12,064 bases of DNA from contig CALKWH010000332.1 of assembly GCA_938004375.1 (NCBI GenBank), forward strand, positions 1-12,064. The letters are read 5' to 3'. The position numbers and the translations under genes are program-made. The notes beneath the pieces are model-generated. The model ran no database searches and was not told the DNA's origin. It saw only the letters and a list, made by a program, of their open reading frames with translations. The first letter of the stretch is position 1; each line of letters begins with the position of its first letter. Below are positions 1 through 8,234 of the stretch, piece by piece. This DNA comes from an uncultured Pseudomonadota bacterium (lineage in GTDB: Bacteria > Myxococcota_A > Polyangia > HGW-17).

Positions 1-45
1 GATCGTATTCGGTGACTGGAGTTCAGACGTGTGCTCTTCCGATCT
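1..45 (+). other. Illumina TruSeq adapter left on the contig end
   Basis: Positions 12-45 are the 34-base TruSeq read-2/index adapter, beginning GTGACTGGAG and ending CTTCCGATCT. Positions 4-11 (cgtattcg) sit where the 8-base i7 index would be, and positions 1-3 (gat) match the end of the P7 arm. Genomic sequence therefore starts at about 46. Translating the adapter gives the familiar artefact peptides: TGVQTCALPI in one frame, VCSSDL in another and MLFRS in the third. All three can be read here, each fused to the following frame. This is library contamination, not biology. Confidence 0.98.
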
Positions 46-46
46 A

Positions 47-166
47 CGCCTGCGCACCCCGGTGGGCGTCCCCATCGGCGCCCAGACCCCGGTGGAGATC
101 GCCGTGTCGGTCGTCGCCGAGCTCATCGCCGTGCGCTCCGGGAGACCCCTGCAACCGTGGATGTGA
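47..166 (+). CDS. XdhC/CoxI-family protein, C-terminal fragment
   Basis: This is the last 39 codons of a gene whose beginning is lost at the adapter. The visible peptide contains PVGVPIGAQTPVEIAVSVVA and ends ELIAVRSGRPLQPWM. It matches the conserved C-terminus of XdhC/CoxI proteins, where a GxxIGAxTPxEIAxSxxAE(I/L)xAVRxGR pattern follows the Rossmann-like domain. XdhC-family proteins bind molybdenum cofactor and help insert its mature form into xanthine dehydrogenase or CO dehydrogenase-type hydroxylases in the cytoplasm. The next gene, a MocA-like nucleotidyltransferase, overlaps its stop codon, and this is the usual partnership. With only 39 residues the family call rests on one conserved block plus the neighbour. 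Upstream in-frame codons (VCSSDL) are adapter and not part of the protein. Confidence 0.72.
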   Translation, partial: RLRTPVGVPIGAQTPVEIAVSVVAELIAVRSGRPLQPWM

Positions 167-783
167 TCGACGTCACAGGCGCCCCGTCCGCCCCGGATAC
201 CCCCCTGGCGCTCGTGCTCGCCGCCGGCGCCGGGAGCCGGATGGGCGGACCCAAGTTGTTCGCCCGGGTGCGCGGCGCGGCGTTCAGCGTCCACATCGGT
301 CGCGCGCTCGACGGCCTCGGATGGCGGACAGTGTGGGTCCTGCGCGCACCCCAACAGGCTGACGAGCTCGCGGCCCTGCTCGGTCGACCGCCGGTGTTCT
401 GCGTCAACCCGGACCCCGGAGGCGACATGCTCTCGAGCGTCGTGACAGGACTGCGCGCGCCGGCCGCCCGCCTGGCCCGCGTGCTCTGCGTCTGGCCCGT
501 GGACTTCCCGCTGGTGTCCGCCGAAACGCTCACGCGCCTGGCCGACGGGATGGGACAGGTCGACGCCGTCCTGCCGGCGCACCAGGGTCGCACGGGGAAC
601 CCATTGATTGTTCGTAGACACGTGCTCTGCCGCTGGCTCTCGGTCATGCCACATGACGGGCTGCGTCAGGCCATGCGCGAACATCCGGTCCGGTTGAACC
701 TGGTCGAGGTGCCCGACGACGGCCCCTTGCGAAACCTGAACACGACCGCCGATTGTCTTACAGCGGAAGACCGTCCCGAATAA
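157..783 (+). CDS. MocA/MobA-like molybdenum cofactor nucleotidyltransferase
   Basis: The protein has 208 residues and is probably a cytidylyl- or guanylyltransferase that attaches a nucleotide to molybdopterin in the cytoplasm for a molybdenum hydroxylase. The N-terminal nucleotide-binding signature LVLAAGAGSRMGGPK lies at residues 19-33 (LAAGxGxRMGxxK), with Lys33 in the usual place. The metal-binding Asp lies in WPVDFPLVS, with Asp116. Length is normal for the MocA family (about 190-210). The true start is GTG 157 or GTG 163. GTG 157 is preceded by GGGAG at 140-144, 12 bases away; GTG 163 would overlap the upstream TGA as GTGA. A longer reading from 31 begins inside the adapter (MLFRS) and is false. 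Overlap with the XdhC tail implies one operon. MocA cannot be separated from MobA-like or other NTP-transferases by sequence alone. Confidence 0.82.
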   Translation: MDVIDVTGAPSAPDTPLALVLAAGAGSRMGGPKLFARVRGAAFSVHIGRALDGLGWRTVWVLRAPQQADELAALLGRPPVFCVNPDPGGDMLSSVVTGLRAPAARLARVLCVWPVDFPLVSAETLTRLADGMGQVDAVLPAHQGRTGNPLIVRRHVLCRWLSVMPHDGLRQAMREHPVRLNLVEVPDDGPLRNLNTTADCLTAEDRPE

Positions 784-826
784 AAACACCCCCGCCATTT
801 TTCTCCGGAAAACGTGATCAGTCAGC

Positions 827-856
827 TTGCCACGCATGGGAGATTCGCGGTATTGA
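827..856 (+). promoter_or_regulatory. Weak candidate sigma-70 promoter for the metallopeptidase
   Basis: TTGCCA at 827-832 (5 of 6 to the -35 consensus) is followed after 18 bases by TATTGA at 851-856 (3 of 6 to the -10). It lies in the 96-base gap between the MocA-like gene and the metallopeptidase and would give a leader of under 20 bases that still contains the ribosome site at 869-873. The -10 match is poor, so this is only a candidate. Confidence 0.25.
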
Positions 857-868
857 AAGGCACGCAAC

Positions 869-873
869 GGAGG
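869..873 (+). promoter_or_regulatory. Ribosome binding site deciding the metallopeptidase start
   Basis: GGAGG lies six bases upstream of ATG 880. This, together with the signal peptide that begins exactly there, selects 880 over the upstream in-frame start at 814, which would put 22 charged and polar residues before the signal peptide. Confidence 0.85.
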
Positions 874-879
874 TTTCGC

Positions 880-3078
880 ATGCGCCACTTCTCTGTTCTC
901 CTGTTCACGCTGATCCTCACCATTTCCGGCATCGCACAGGGTACGGTCCGACGCATCCAGGGAGAGCCCGCCTCGGCCCTGCCCCCGTCGGTCACCGCCG
1001 CCCGCTTCGTGCGCAGCCACGCCGCAGCGTTCGGCTGGAACGTCGACCAGCTCAAGGCGGTCGCCCGTGTGCCGCTGGCCCGCCGCCATCTGGTGGTCTT
1101 CGGCCAGGACGTCGCCGGCGTCCCCGTCTACGGACACAACTTCAAGGTCGAGCTCGACTCCCAGGGTCGCGTCACCCACGTCTGGGGCGACGCGCTGCGC
1201 GGCCTGACGCGCCCCGCCGGCACGCCCGTCGCGCCAGAACTGGCCGTGCTCGCCGCCGAGAACGAGCTCAATACCGTGCTCCCGCTGGACCTCGACCCTC
1301 CCCTGGTGCTCTTGCCCAACCGCCCGGCCCGACTGGCCTATCTCGTCGTGGCGTGGGTGGGGCTGAAGAAGTTCCACGTACTCGTGGACGCCTTCTCGGC
1401 CAAGGTCGTCCTCGTGGACCGCGCCTGGTTCAACGCCCAGGGCCGCGTCTACGGCATCGACCCCGCCCGCACCGCCGAGCCCATTGACGTGGAGCTGGCC
1501 AACTTGTCCAGCGCTGAGGCCCTCGTGGGTCGCGCCGGCCACGTGTGGAACTGCGTGACGGCCACCGCCCAGCAGGGCATGCCCGATCCCGAGAACATGG
1601 AACTCGAGGAGGTCCCCACCTCCGACGCCACGGGCAACTGGCTGTACGATCCCGTCCTGACGCTGGACTATCATGACTACGCTTCGGCCGTAAACCTCTA
1701 CTATCATGTCGACCGCATGGACACGCACTTCCGGTTCCTGGGCTACACGCCTCCGGTGGACGTGATGATCGTGGCCAACGTGCACTCCGAGACCGGCGGC
1801 GTCAAAACCCCGCTGGACAACGCCTACTACACGCCCATGCAGAACGGCAACGACGGCCTGTTCGTCGGCCAGGGCACCAACGTCGACCTGGGCTACGGCG
1901 GCGACGTGGTCATGCACGAGATGACCCACTCCGTGGTCGCCCACTCCGCCATCGACCTGGGCGTCCAGCAAGCCGACCAGTACGGCATCAACCGCATGCC
2001 CCTGGGCCTGCACGAGGGCCTCGCCGACTACTTCCCGGCCTCGTTGAACGACTCCCCGATCATCGGCGCCTACTCCCTCGAGATGATCCAGGCCGGCGCC
2101 TCCCGCGATCTCTCCGACAACGACAAAGTGTGCCCCACCGACATGGTCGGCGAGGAGCACATGGACGGCGAGCTCATCGGCGCGCTGAACTGGCAGGTCC
2201 GCGTGAACCTGGGCGCGGCCATGGCCGACGAGGCGATCTTCACCACCCTCACCCGTCTGACCGCCGCCTCCACCTTCAAGGACTTCTCCGAGACCCTGGT
2301 CGCCACCATCGAGGACATGGTCGCCGACGGTGACGTCACCTCCGACCAGCTCGCGGCCGTGCAGGCCGTGATCGAGCAGAAGGGCCTGGACATCTGCGGT
2401 CGCTGGGTGCCCCTCGACGTGCCCCGCCGCCTGACCAACTTCGGCCTCGACACCATCGGCCAGGCCATGGGCGGCGACTGCGCCCAGATGCGCGGCATGC
2501 TCGACTACATGGGCATCGATCTGACGGCCATGTTCCAGTTCCAGGTGGTCGTGCCCGAGAACGCCACCAGCCTCACGGTGGACTTCGACTTCACGCCCAT
2601 GGGCGGCACCGATCTGCAGTACAACATCTACGGCCGCGCCGGCGAGATGGTCCTCTACGAGCTCGTCAACGTGTATGGCGGCATGCAGATGCCCCGCGTG
2701 CAGACCTATGATCGCGCCTGGCCGGCGGGCACCCTCGATCCCCCGTTCACCGAGACGTCGACCACCGTCACCTGGACCATCCACGACGATCCGCCGCTGC
2801 CCGTGGGCCAGGAGGTCTACTTCTCCGTGACCCACGCCAACTGCCCGCTCACCACCCTCGACGTCGAAGCCACCATCTCCGACGACCCGATCGAGGATCC
2901 GGATGCCGGCCCCGACGCCGACGCCGACACCGACGCCGACACCGACGGCGGCACCGAGAAGCCCCCCGCAAAGAAAGACGGCTGCTCCTGCTCCGCCGGC
3001 TCCTCCTCGCATCCTGCCGGCTCCCTCTTCCTGTTGCTGGCGGTCGGACTCTTCCTCGGCCTGCGTCGCCGTCGCTGA
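880..3078 (+). CDS. Secreted FTP-domain zinc metallopeptidase (M4/M36-like) with MYXO-CTERM tail
   Basis: The 732-residue pre-pro-enzyme should be exported and hydrolyse protein outside the cell. Residues 1-20 are a signal peptide (MRHFSVLLFTLILTISGIAQ). Residues about 38-110 resemble the fungalysin/thermolysin propeptide, with GVPVYGHNFKVELDSQGRV. The catalytic domain carries HEMTH (His346, Glu347, His350) and the third ligand Glu379 in LHEGLADYF, the gluzincin HExxH...E arrangement. The 28-residue spacing between His350 and Glu379 is longer than in thermolysin and closer to M36. Residues about 550-665 look like a beta-sandwich C-terminal domain. A DADADTDADTDGG linker leads to Cys702-Ser-Cys704, a hydrophobic segment and Arg729-732, the MYXO-CTERM layout thought to be processed by a myxosortase. 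The gene stands alone after a 96-base gap and a strong Shine-Dalgarno. Its substrate is unknown. Confidence 0.9.
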   Translation: MRHFSVLLFTLILTISGIAQGTVRRIQGEPASALPPSVTAARFVRSHAAAFGWNVDQLKAVARVPLARRHLVVFGQDVAGVPVYGHNFKVELDSQGRVTHVWGDALRGLTRPAGTPVAPELAVLAAENELNTVLPLDLDPPLVLLPNRPARLAYLVVAWVGLKKFHVLVDAFSAKVVLVDRAWFNAQGRVYGIDPARTAEPIDVELANLSSAEALVGRAGHVWNCVTATAQQGMPDPENMELEEVPTSDATGNWLYDPVLTLDYHDYASAVNLYYHVDRMDTHFRFLGYTPPVDVMIVANVHSETGGVKTPLDNAYYTPMQNGNDGLFVGQGTNVDLGYGGDVVMHEMTHSVVAHSAIDLGVQQADQYGINRMPLGLHEGLADYFPASLNDSPIIGAYSLEMIQAGASRDLSDNDKVCPTDMVGEEHMDGELIGALNWQVRVNLGAAMADEAIFTTLTRLTAASTFKDFSETLVATIEDMVADGDVTSDQLAAVQAVIEQKGLDICGRWVPLDVPRRLTNFGLDTIGQAMGGDCAQMRGMLDYMGIDLTAMFQFQVVVPENATSLTVDFDFTPMGGTDLQYNIYGRAGEMVLYELVNVYGGMQMPRVQTYDRAWPAGTLDPPFTETSTTVTWTIHDDPPLPVGQEVYFSVTHANCPLTTLDVEATISDDPIEDPDAGPDADADTDADTDGGTEKPPAKKDGCSCSAGSSSHPAGSLFLLLAVGLFLGLRRRR
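2914..2949 (+). repeat. 6-base repeat coding an Asp-rich linker
   Basis: Six copies of GACRCC-type hexamers (gacgcc, gacgcc, gacacc, gacgcc, gacacc, gacggc) encode DADADTDADTDG. The acidic, flexible linker separates the peptidase body from the MYXO-CTERM anchor, a common place for such spacers. Confidence 0.85.
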
Positions 3079-3085
3079 TTCCTGG

Positions 3086-3113
3086 TTGCTTTTCCCCGTA
3101 CATCCACAATAAT
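3086..3113 (+). promoter_or_regulatory. Candidate sigma-70 promoter for the Cys-rich lipoprotein
   Basis: TTGCTT at 3086-3091 (3 of 6) is followed after 16 bases by AATAAT at 3108-3113 (5 of 6 to TATAAT). It lies in the 73-base gap between the metallopeptidase stop and the lipoprotein ATG, in a locally AT-rich patch. It would give a leader of about 30 bases containing GGAGG at 3140-3144, seven bases before ATG 3152. No hairpin-plus-T terminator for the protease is evident in the gap, so read-through is also possible. Confidence 0.38.
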
Positions 3114-3151
3114 GTCAGTGCGCCGCACCCGCGGCCGCCGGAGGAATCGCC

Positions 3152-4426
3152 ATGAAGAACCTGCTGATCTGCGCCCTGACCTGCTGGCTCGTCCTCGCCT
3201 GCGACGACGACCCCGCGTCCAACAACGCGAACAACGTCAACAACGTCAACAACACGAACAATCTCAACAACGTCAACAACGTCAACTACACGAACAATCT
3301 CAACAACGTCAACAATCCCGGAGCGTGCGACGCCGATCCCTGCGCCACCGCCGGGTTGCACCGCGGCACCTGCGTCGAGCTGGCCGAAGAGCCGGGCTAC
3401 GAGTGTCAGTGCGACGAGGGTTTCGCCGACACGGGCGCGGGTTGCGAGCTCGAGGTCCGGGAGACCTGCCCGGCCGACACCGTGTGCACCGGCGACGTGT
3501 GCGTGCCCCCCGCCGAGGCCGGCGCCCAGTGCATCGCCGACTTTGACTGCCACGTGAACCTGAGCGCGGCCGAGGGCAACCCGACCTTCTGCAACGCCCA
3601 AGTGCTTGGTGGGGTCTGCACCGGCTGCCGCGAGGGTGAGCCCGACGATTGCCCCACCGGCTTCACCTGCAGCCCGTTCGGAACCTGCGGCGTCCCCTGC
3701 GGCGATCCCGCGGACTGCCTGTTCGGCGAGTGCGCCATGGGCGTTGGCTTCTGCACGGCCCCGATCTGCACCGCGGACACCGACTGCGCCCACGGCACGC
3801 TGTGCGTCGATCCCGACGGCGACGGCACCGGACTCTGCAACCGCGTGCCCTGCCTGGACACCCTGTGCTCCCCGTACAACCCGCAGGGCGCCTGCGATCC
3901 CGGCGCCTCCTGCCTCGGCGGCGCGTGCGTGGACTCGTGTGAGCCCAACCCCTGCACCGAGACCAACCGCGGCACCTGCGAGCTCTCCCCCACCGGTCCG
4001 ATCTGCGTCTGCGATTCCGGCTACCTCGAGGACGGCAACGGCGCTTGCATCCCCGACCCCCAGGCCGGCTGTCCGACCGGCTTCGACTGCCGCGACGGGT
4101 ACTGCGTGGACCCCGTGATCCCCTTCCAGTGCGTGCTCGACGGGGACTGCGGCGGCGACATGACCTGTTCGCCCACGCTGCCCACCGGCACCTGCCGTGG
4201 CTGCTCGGGCAACAACGACTGCCCCGCCGGCTTCGGCCGCTGCCTGGCCGGCTACTGCCTGCGCGCCTGCAACGCCGGCACCCCCTGCCCCGAGGGCATG
4301 TCCTGCACCAACGGCTACTGCGGCCGCAAACTGTGCACCGGCGCCGACGACTGCCTCCCCGGCTACACCTGCGTGGACCAGGGGGACGGCACCTCCTCGT
4401 GCGAGCGCTTCACCTGCGTGCCCTGA
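3152..4426 (+). CDS. Surface lipoprotein with Asn-rich spacer and EGF-like Cys-rich repeats
   Basis: This is a 424-residue predicted lipoprotein of unknown function. Residues 1-16 are a signal peptide ending in the lipobox LVLAC, with Cys17 as the lipidation site followed by Asp-Asp-Asp. Residues about 24-55 form an Asn-Asn-X repeat spacer. The rest is Cys-rich. EGF-like units appear right after the spacer (ACDADPC...TC...YECQCDEGF) and again near residues 256-295 (CEPNPC...GTCELS...ICVCDSGY). Between and after them are shorter C-x-x-D-x-D-C-x-x-G-x-x-C units that read like calcium-rich or Dickkopf-type Cys motifs. Such proteins are common in Myxococcota-type genomes and are presumed to be displayed through disulfide-stabilised extracellular modules. 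The start is fixed by GGAGG seven bases upstream. The 3' end overlaps the convergent rarD gene by 17 bases. No enzyme motif is visible. Confidence 0.88.
   Translation: MKNLLICALTCWLVLACDDDPASNNANNVNNVNNTNNLNNVNNVNYTNNLNNVNNPGACDADPCATAGLHRGTCVELAEEPGYECQCDEGFADTGAGCELEVRETCPADTVCTGDVCVPPAEAGAQCIADFDCHVNLSAAEGNPTFCNAQVLGGVCTGCREGEPDDCPTGFTCSPFGTCGVPCGDPADCLFGECAMGVGFCTAPICTADTDCAHGTLCVDPDGDGTGLCNRVPCLDTLCSPYNPQGACDPGASCLGGACVDSCEPNPCTETNRGTCELSPTGPICVCDSGYLEDGNGACIPDPQAGCPTGFDCRDGYCVDPVIPFQCVLDGDCGGDMTCSPTLPTGTCRGCSGNNDCPAGFGRCLAGYCLRACNAGTPCPEGMSCTNGYCGRKLCTGADDCLPGYTCVDQGDGTSSCERFTCVP
3221..3316 (+). repeat. 9-base tandem repeat nested in a 36-base repeat (Asn-rich spacer)
   Basis: About 10.7 copies of a 9-base unit of the form aacaacNNN encode Asn-Asn-X with X = Ala, Val, Thr or Leu. 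A higher-order 36-base unit encoding NNVNNVNNTNNL (3230-3265) is repeated at 3266-3301 with a single base change (a at 3251, t at 3287), turning one Asn into Tyr. A third copy starts at 3302 and breaks off at 3316. Near-identity of the two units, including the rarer aat codon at the same place, points to recent duplication by slippage or unequal exchange. Confidence 0.95.
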
Positions 4427-5348
4427 TCCGATAGGAAACGACGTACAGGGCCAGCCCGGCCCAGATGAACCCGAAGGCCGCCAGGCGGCCCGCGCCCAGG
4501 GGCTCGCCGAACACGAGCACCCCCATCCCCAACTGGAGGCTGGGCGAGACGAACTGCAGCACGCCCACGGTGGCCAGGGGGATGCGGCGGGCGCCCTCGG
4601 CGTACCACCACAGGGGAAGCGCGGTCACCGGCCCCGCGATCACCAGCAGCGCCGCCTCGAGGAGCCCGCTCTGGACGTGAAACAGCCCGGCGGGATCCCC
4701 GGCCGACCAGCCGAACGTCTCACCCAGCGGCCGGCCCACAGCGACGGGCCAGGCGACGATGCCCAGCGCCAGGGGGGCGAGCAGGAGGGTCTCACCCGCC
4801 AACTGGACCAGCGCGCCGGCCCGGGTCACCTTCTTCACGAGGCCGTAGAGCCCGAAGGTGATCATGAGCGCCAGGGAGAGCCAGGGGACGTGCCCCACCC
4901 CCGCCACAAGCACGGCCACCCCCAGCGTGGCGCAGCCGATGGCCCCCCATTGCAGGGGATCGGGTCGCTCCCGCAGGAAGATCACCCCGAGGGCGACGTT
5001 GCACACCGGGGTCATGTAATAACCCAGGCTCGCGTCCACCGTGTGCCCGGAGTTGACCGCGAAGATGTAGAGGAACCAGTTGACGCCCACGAGCAGGCCC
5101 GACGCCGCGAGGGCGGCCAGGGAGGAGCCGCGGGAGAACACGTCCTCGAGGCCTCGGGTCCGCAGCAGCCGCAGCATGACGAGCCCGAAGACGCCGGACC
5201 ACAGGACGCGGTGGGCCAGGATGGTCAGCGGATCCACGCCGGCGAGGGCTTTCCAGTACACCGGGAATACGCCCCACAGCAGGAAGGCGCCCAGGGTGTA
5301 GGCCAGGCCGGCGCGTTCGGAGGAGGGAGGGGAGACGAAGGGGGGCAT
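4410..5348 (-). CDS. rarD: RarD-family EamA transporter
   Basis: This is a 312-residue inner-membrane permease of the drug/metabolite transporter superfamily. About ten hydrophobic segments are visible, in two EamA halves. Family-typical stretches include an N-terminal LAYTLGAFLLWGVFPVYWKA, then LTILAHRVLWS, SLGYYMTPVCNVALGVIFL followed by RERP, and LATVGVLQFVSPSLQLGMG near the C-terminus; these line up with E. coli RarD (296 residues). The substrate is not established for the family; E. coli RarD was named for a chloramphenicol-sensitivity effect. ATG 5348 is chosen over an upstream in-frame TTG at 5387, because the candidate promoter would start the transcript at about 5353, giving a near-leaderless message with no Shine-Dalgarno. 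It diverges from the response regulator and converges on the lipoprotein, overlapping its stop by 17 bases. Confidence 0.92.
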   Translation of the reverse strand: MPPFVSPPSSERAGLAYTLGAFLLWGVFPVYWKALAGVDPLTILAHRVLWSGVFGLVMLRLLRTRGLEDVFSRGSSLAALAASGLLVGVNWFLYIFAVNSGHTVDASLGYYMTPVCNVALGVIFLRERPDPLQWGAIGCATLGVAVLVAGVGHVPWLSLALMITFGLYGLVKKVTRAGALVQLAGETLLLAPLALGIVAWPVAVGRPLGETFGWSAGDPAGLFHVQSGLLEAALLVIAGPVTALPLWWYAEGARRIPLATVGVLQFVSPSLQLGMGVLVFGEPLGAGRLAAFGFIWAGLALYVVSYRIRARR

Positions 5349-5359
5349 GACGGTGGCGG

Positions 5360-5387
5360 AATGTACCCCTTTGAAAAATCGAGTCAA
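5360..5387 (-). promoter_or_regulatory. Candidate sigma-70 promoter for rarD
   Basis: Read on the minus strand, TTGACT (complement of 5382-5387, 5 of 6) is followed after 16 bases by TACATT (complement of 5360-5365, 4 of 6). Transcription would begin near 5353, about five bases before ATG 5348. It interleaves with the plus-strand promoter at 5371-5398. Confidence 0.5.
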
Positions 5388-5398
5388 TCCATTACTAT
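5371..5398 (+). promoter_or_regulatory. Candidate sigma-70 promoter for the response-regulator operon
   Basis: TTGAAA at 5371-5376 (5 of 6) and TACTAT at 5393-5398 (4 of 6) are separated by 16 bases in an AT-rich island within very GC-rich DNA. The start would fall near 5405, leaving a leader of about 38 bases with GGGAG at 5427-5431 before GTG 5443. This argues against a gene start at the in-frame ATG 5347. Confidence 0.55.
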
Positions 5399-5442
5399 GC
5401 TGCCGACGGACTTTCGCCAGCGGGGCGGGAGCGGGTGCAACG

Positions 5443-6908
<1,466 letters not shown>

Positions 6909-6912
<4 letters not shown>

Positions 6913-8234
6913 AGAACCGCATCGCGCCCGTGGCCTTCTTCATCGTGGCCTTCGCCGGCATCCTCGTCGCCCTGTGGCTCGCCCCCGACCCCGCCGAGGA
7001 CAAGCCACCGGCCACGAGGCTGGACCTGGCCGACACGCCCAAGCAGCCTTCGGTGCCGCCTACCTGGACCTCGGAGCTGGACCTCGTGCGCTTCACCGAG
7101 CGGGACGGCGCGTTCTGGCAGACGACGCCCTCGGGGGTCTCGGTGCAGGCCACCCTCGATCCCCGGCTGCAGGCCTTCCTGTTGCAGGAGTTCCGGCGCT
7201 ACGAGCTGCCCTACGCGGCCGCCGTGGTGATCCACCTGCCCGACGGAGAGGTGCGGGCGCTGGCAGGCTTCTCCGCGGCCGAACCCAAGCTCACCATGGG
7301 CGAGCTCACCCTCAAGCCCTGGGCGCCGGCAGCCTCGCTCTTCAAGACCGTCTCGGCGCTGGCCCTGCTGGTGACGCCGAGTTTCGACCCGCGTCAGCCG
7401 ACCTGCTACGAAGGCGGCCACGGGGGGATCACCGAGAAGCACCTCGTGGAGCCCCCGCCCGAGAAGGCCACCTGCGAGGACCTGGAGACCGCGCTCGCCA
7501 ACTCCTCCAACGCCGTGCTGGGACGCCTGGCCCGCACCCACCTGGACGCCCGCCGTCTGCTGGACGCGGCCTCGGCCTGCGGCTTCAACGCCGAGCTGCC
7601 CTTCGAGTTCGCGGTCGAGAAGAGCCGCTTCAAGCTCTCCGACGCCGATCCCATGGCCCTGCCCCAGGCCGCCGCCGGGTTCGGTCACGCCACCTTGAGC
7701 CCCTGGCACGCGGCCTGGCTCGCCGCGCTCATCGCCGGGGACGGCCGGGTCCCGCCGGTGCACCTGCTGCGCCTGGCCGTGGATCGCGAGAAGCGCCCGG
7801 TGCCGCTCCCCCTCCCGACGGCCCGGCTGGTCTCCAGCCTGCCCGCCGAGGCGGTGGCCCGCCTGCGTCTGATGCTGGCCCGCACCGTGACGCTGGGCAC
7901 GGCCAAGGAGGGCTTCTACAAGGGCGACGAGCCCCTGGTGTCCGTCACCGTGGGCGGCAAGACCGGCACCCTGGGTCGCACCGAGCCCCAGATCCTGCTG
8001 TACACGTGGTTCATGGGCTACGCGCCGGTCGAGGCGCCCCGCTGGGCCTTCGCCGTCCTGCTCGTGAGCCCGGAGAAGTGGCGCACCAAGGCCAGTTACG
8101 TCTCGGCCCGGCTGGTGAACCGCCTGATCGAACTGGAGGAAGGCTCGGGGAGGACACCCGCGACCCACGCGCCGCCGGCCTTCCCCGCCAGGCCTGCGCC
8201 GGCCCCCGCGCCGGCGGGACAGGAGTCCCCATGA
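6909..8234 (+). CDS. Small single-pass penicillin-binding transpeptidase-domain protein
   Basis: This 441-residue protein should be anchored in the inner membrane and act in the periplasm on peptidoglycan stem peptides. An N-terminal membrane segment (residues about 5-25, APVAFFIVAFAGILVALWL) is followed by a penicillin-binding fold. All three active-site motifs are visible: Ser143-Leu-Phe-Lys146 (SxxK), Ser199-Ser-Asn201 (SxN) and Lys351-Thr-Gly-Thr354 (KTG). There is no glycosyltransferase domain and no room for the usual dimerisation domain of class B proteins; only about 110 residues precede SxxK after the membrane helix. The C-terminus is Pro/Ala-rich (about 415-437). The GTG start overlaps the upstream TGA as GTGA, with GAGGAA eight bases before it. 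It could be a DD-transpeptidase, a carboxypeptidase or a penicillin-sensing protein. Confidence 0.88.

Noticed and set aside
12..362. Open frame starting in the adapter (TGVQTCALPI)
   Set aside because: Its first residues are translated adapter and the rest is an out-of-frame shadow of the XdhC tail and MocA-like gene.
3221..3316. CRISPR-like or VNTR array
   Set aside because: There are no spacers and the repeat is in frame in a protein, encoding an Asn-rich linker.
2849..3793. 314-codon minus-strand open frame
   Set aside because: Its VVDVVEIVRVVDVV stretch is just the complement of the Asn-rich repeat and its Arg-rich part the complement of the Asp repeat.
5347..5442. Longer response-regulator N-terminus from ATG 5347
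   Set aside because: The candidate promoter lies inside it, no Shine-Dalgarno precedes it, and it overlaps the rarD start; GTG 5443 begins right before the receiver domain.
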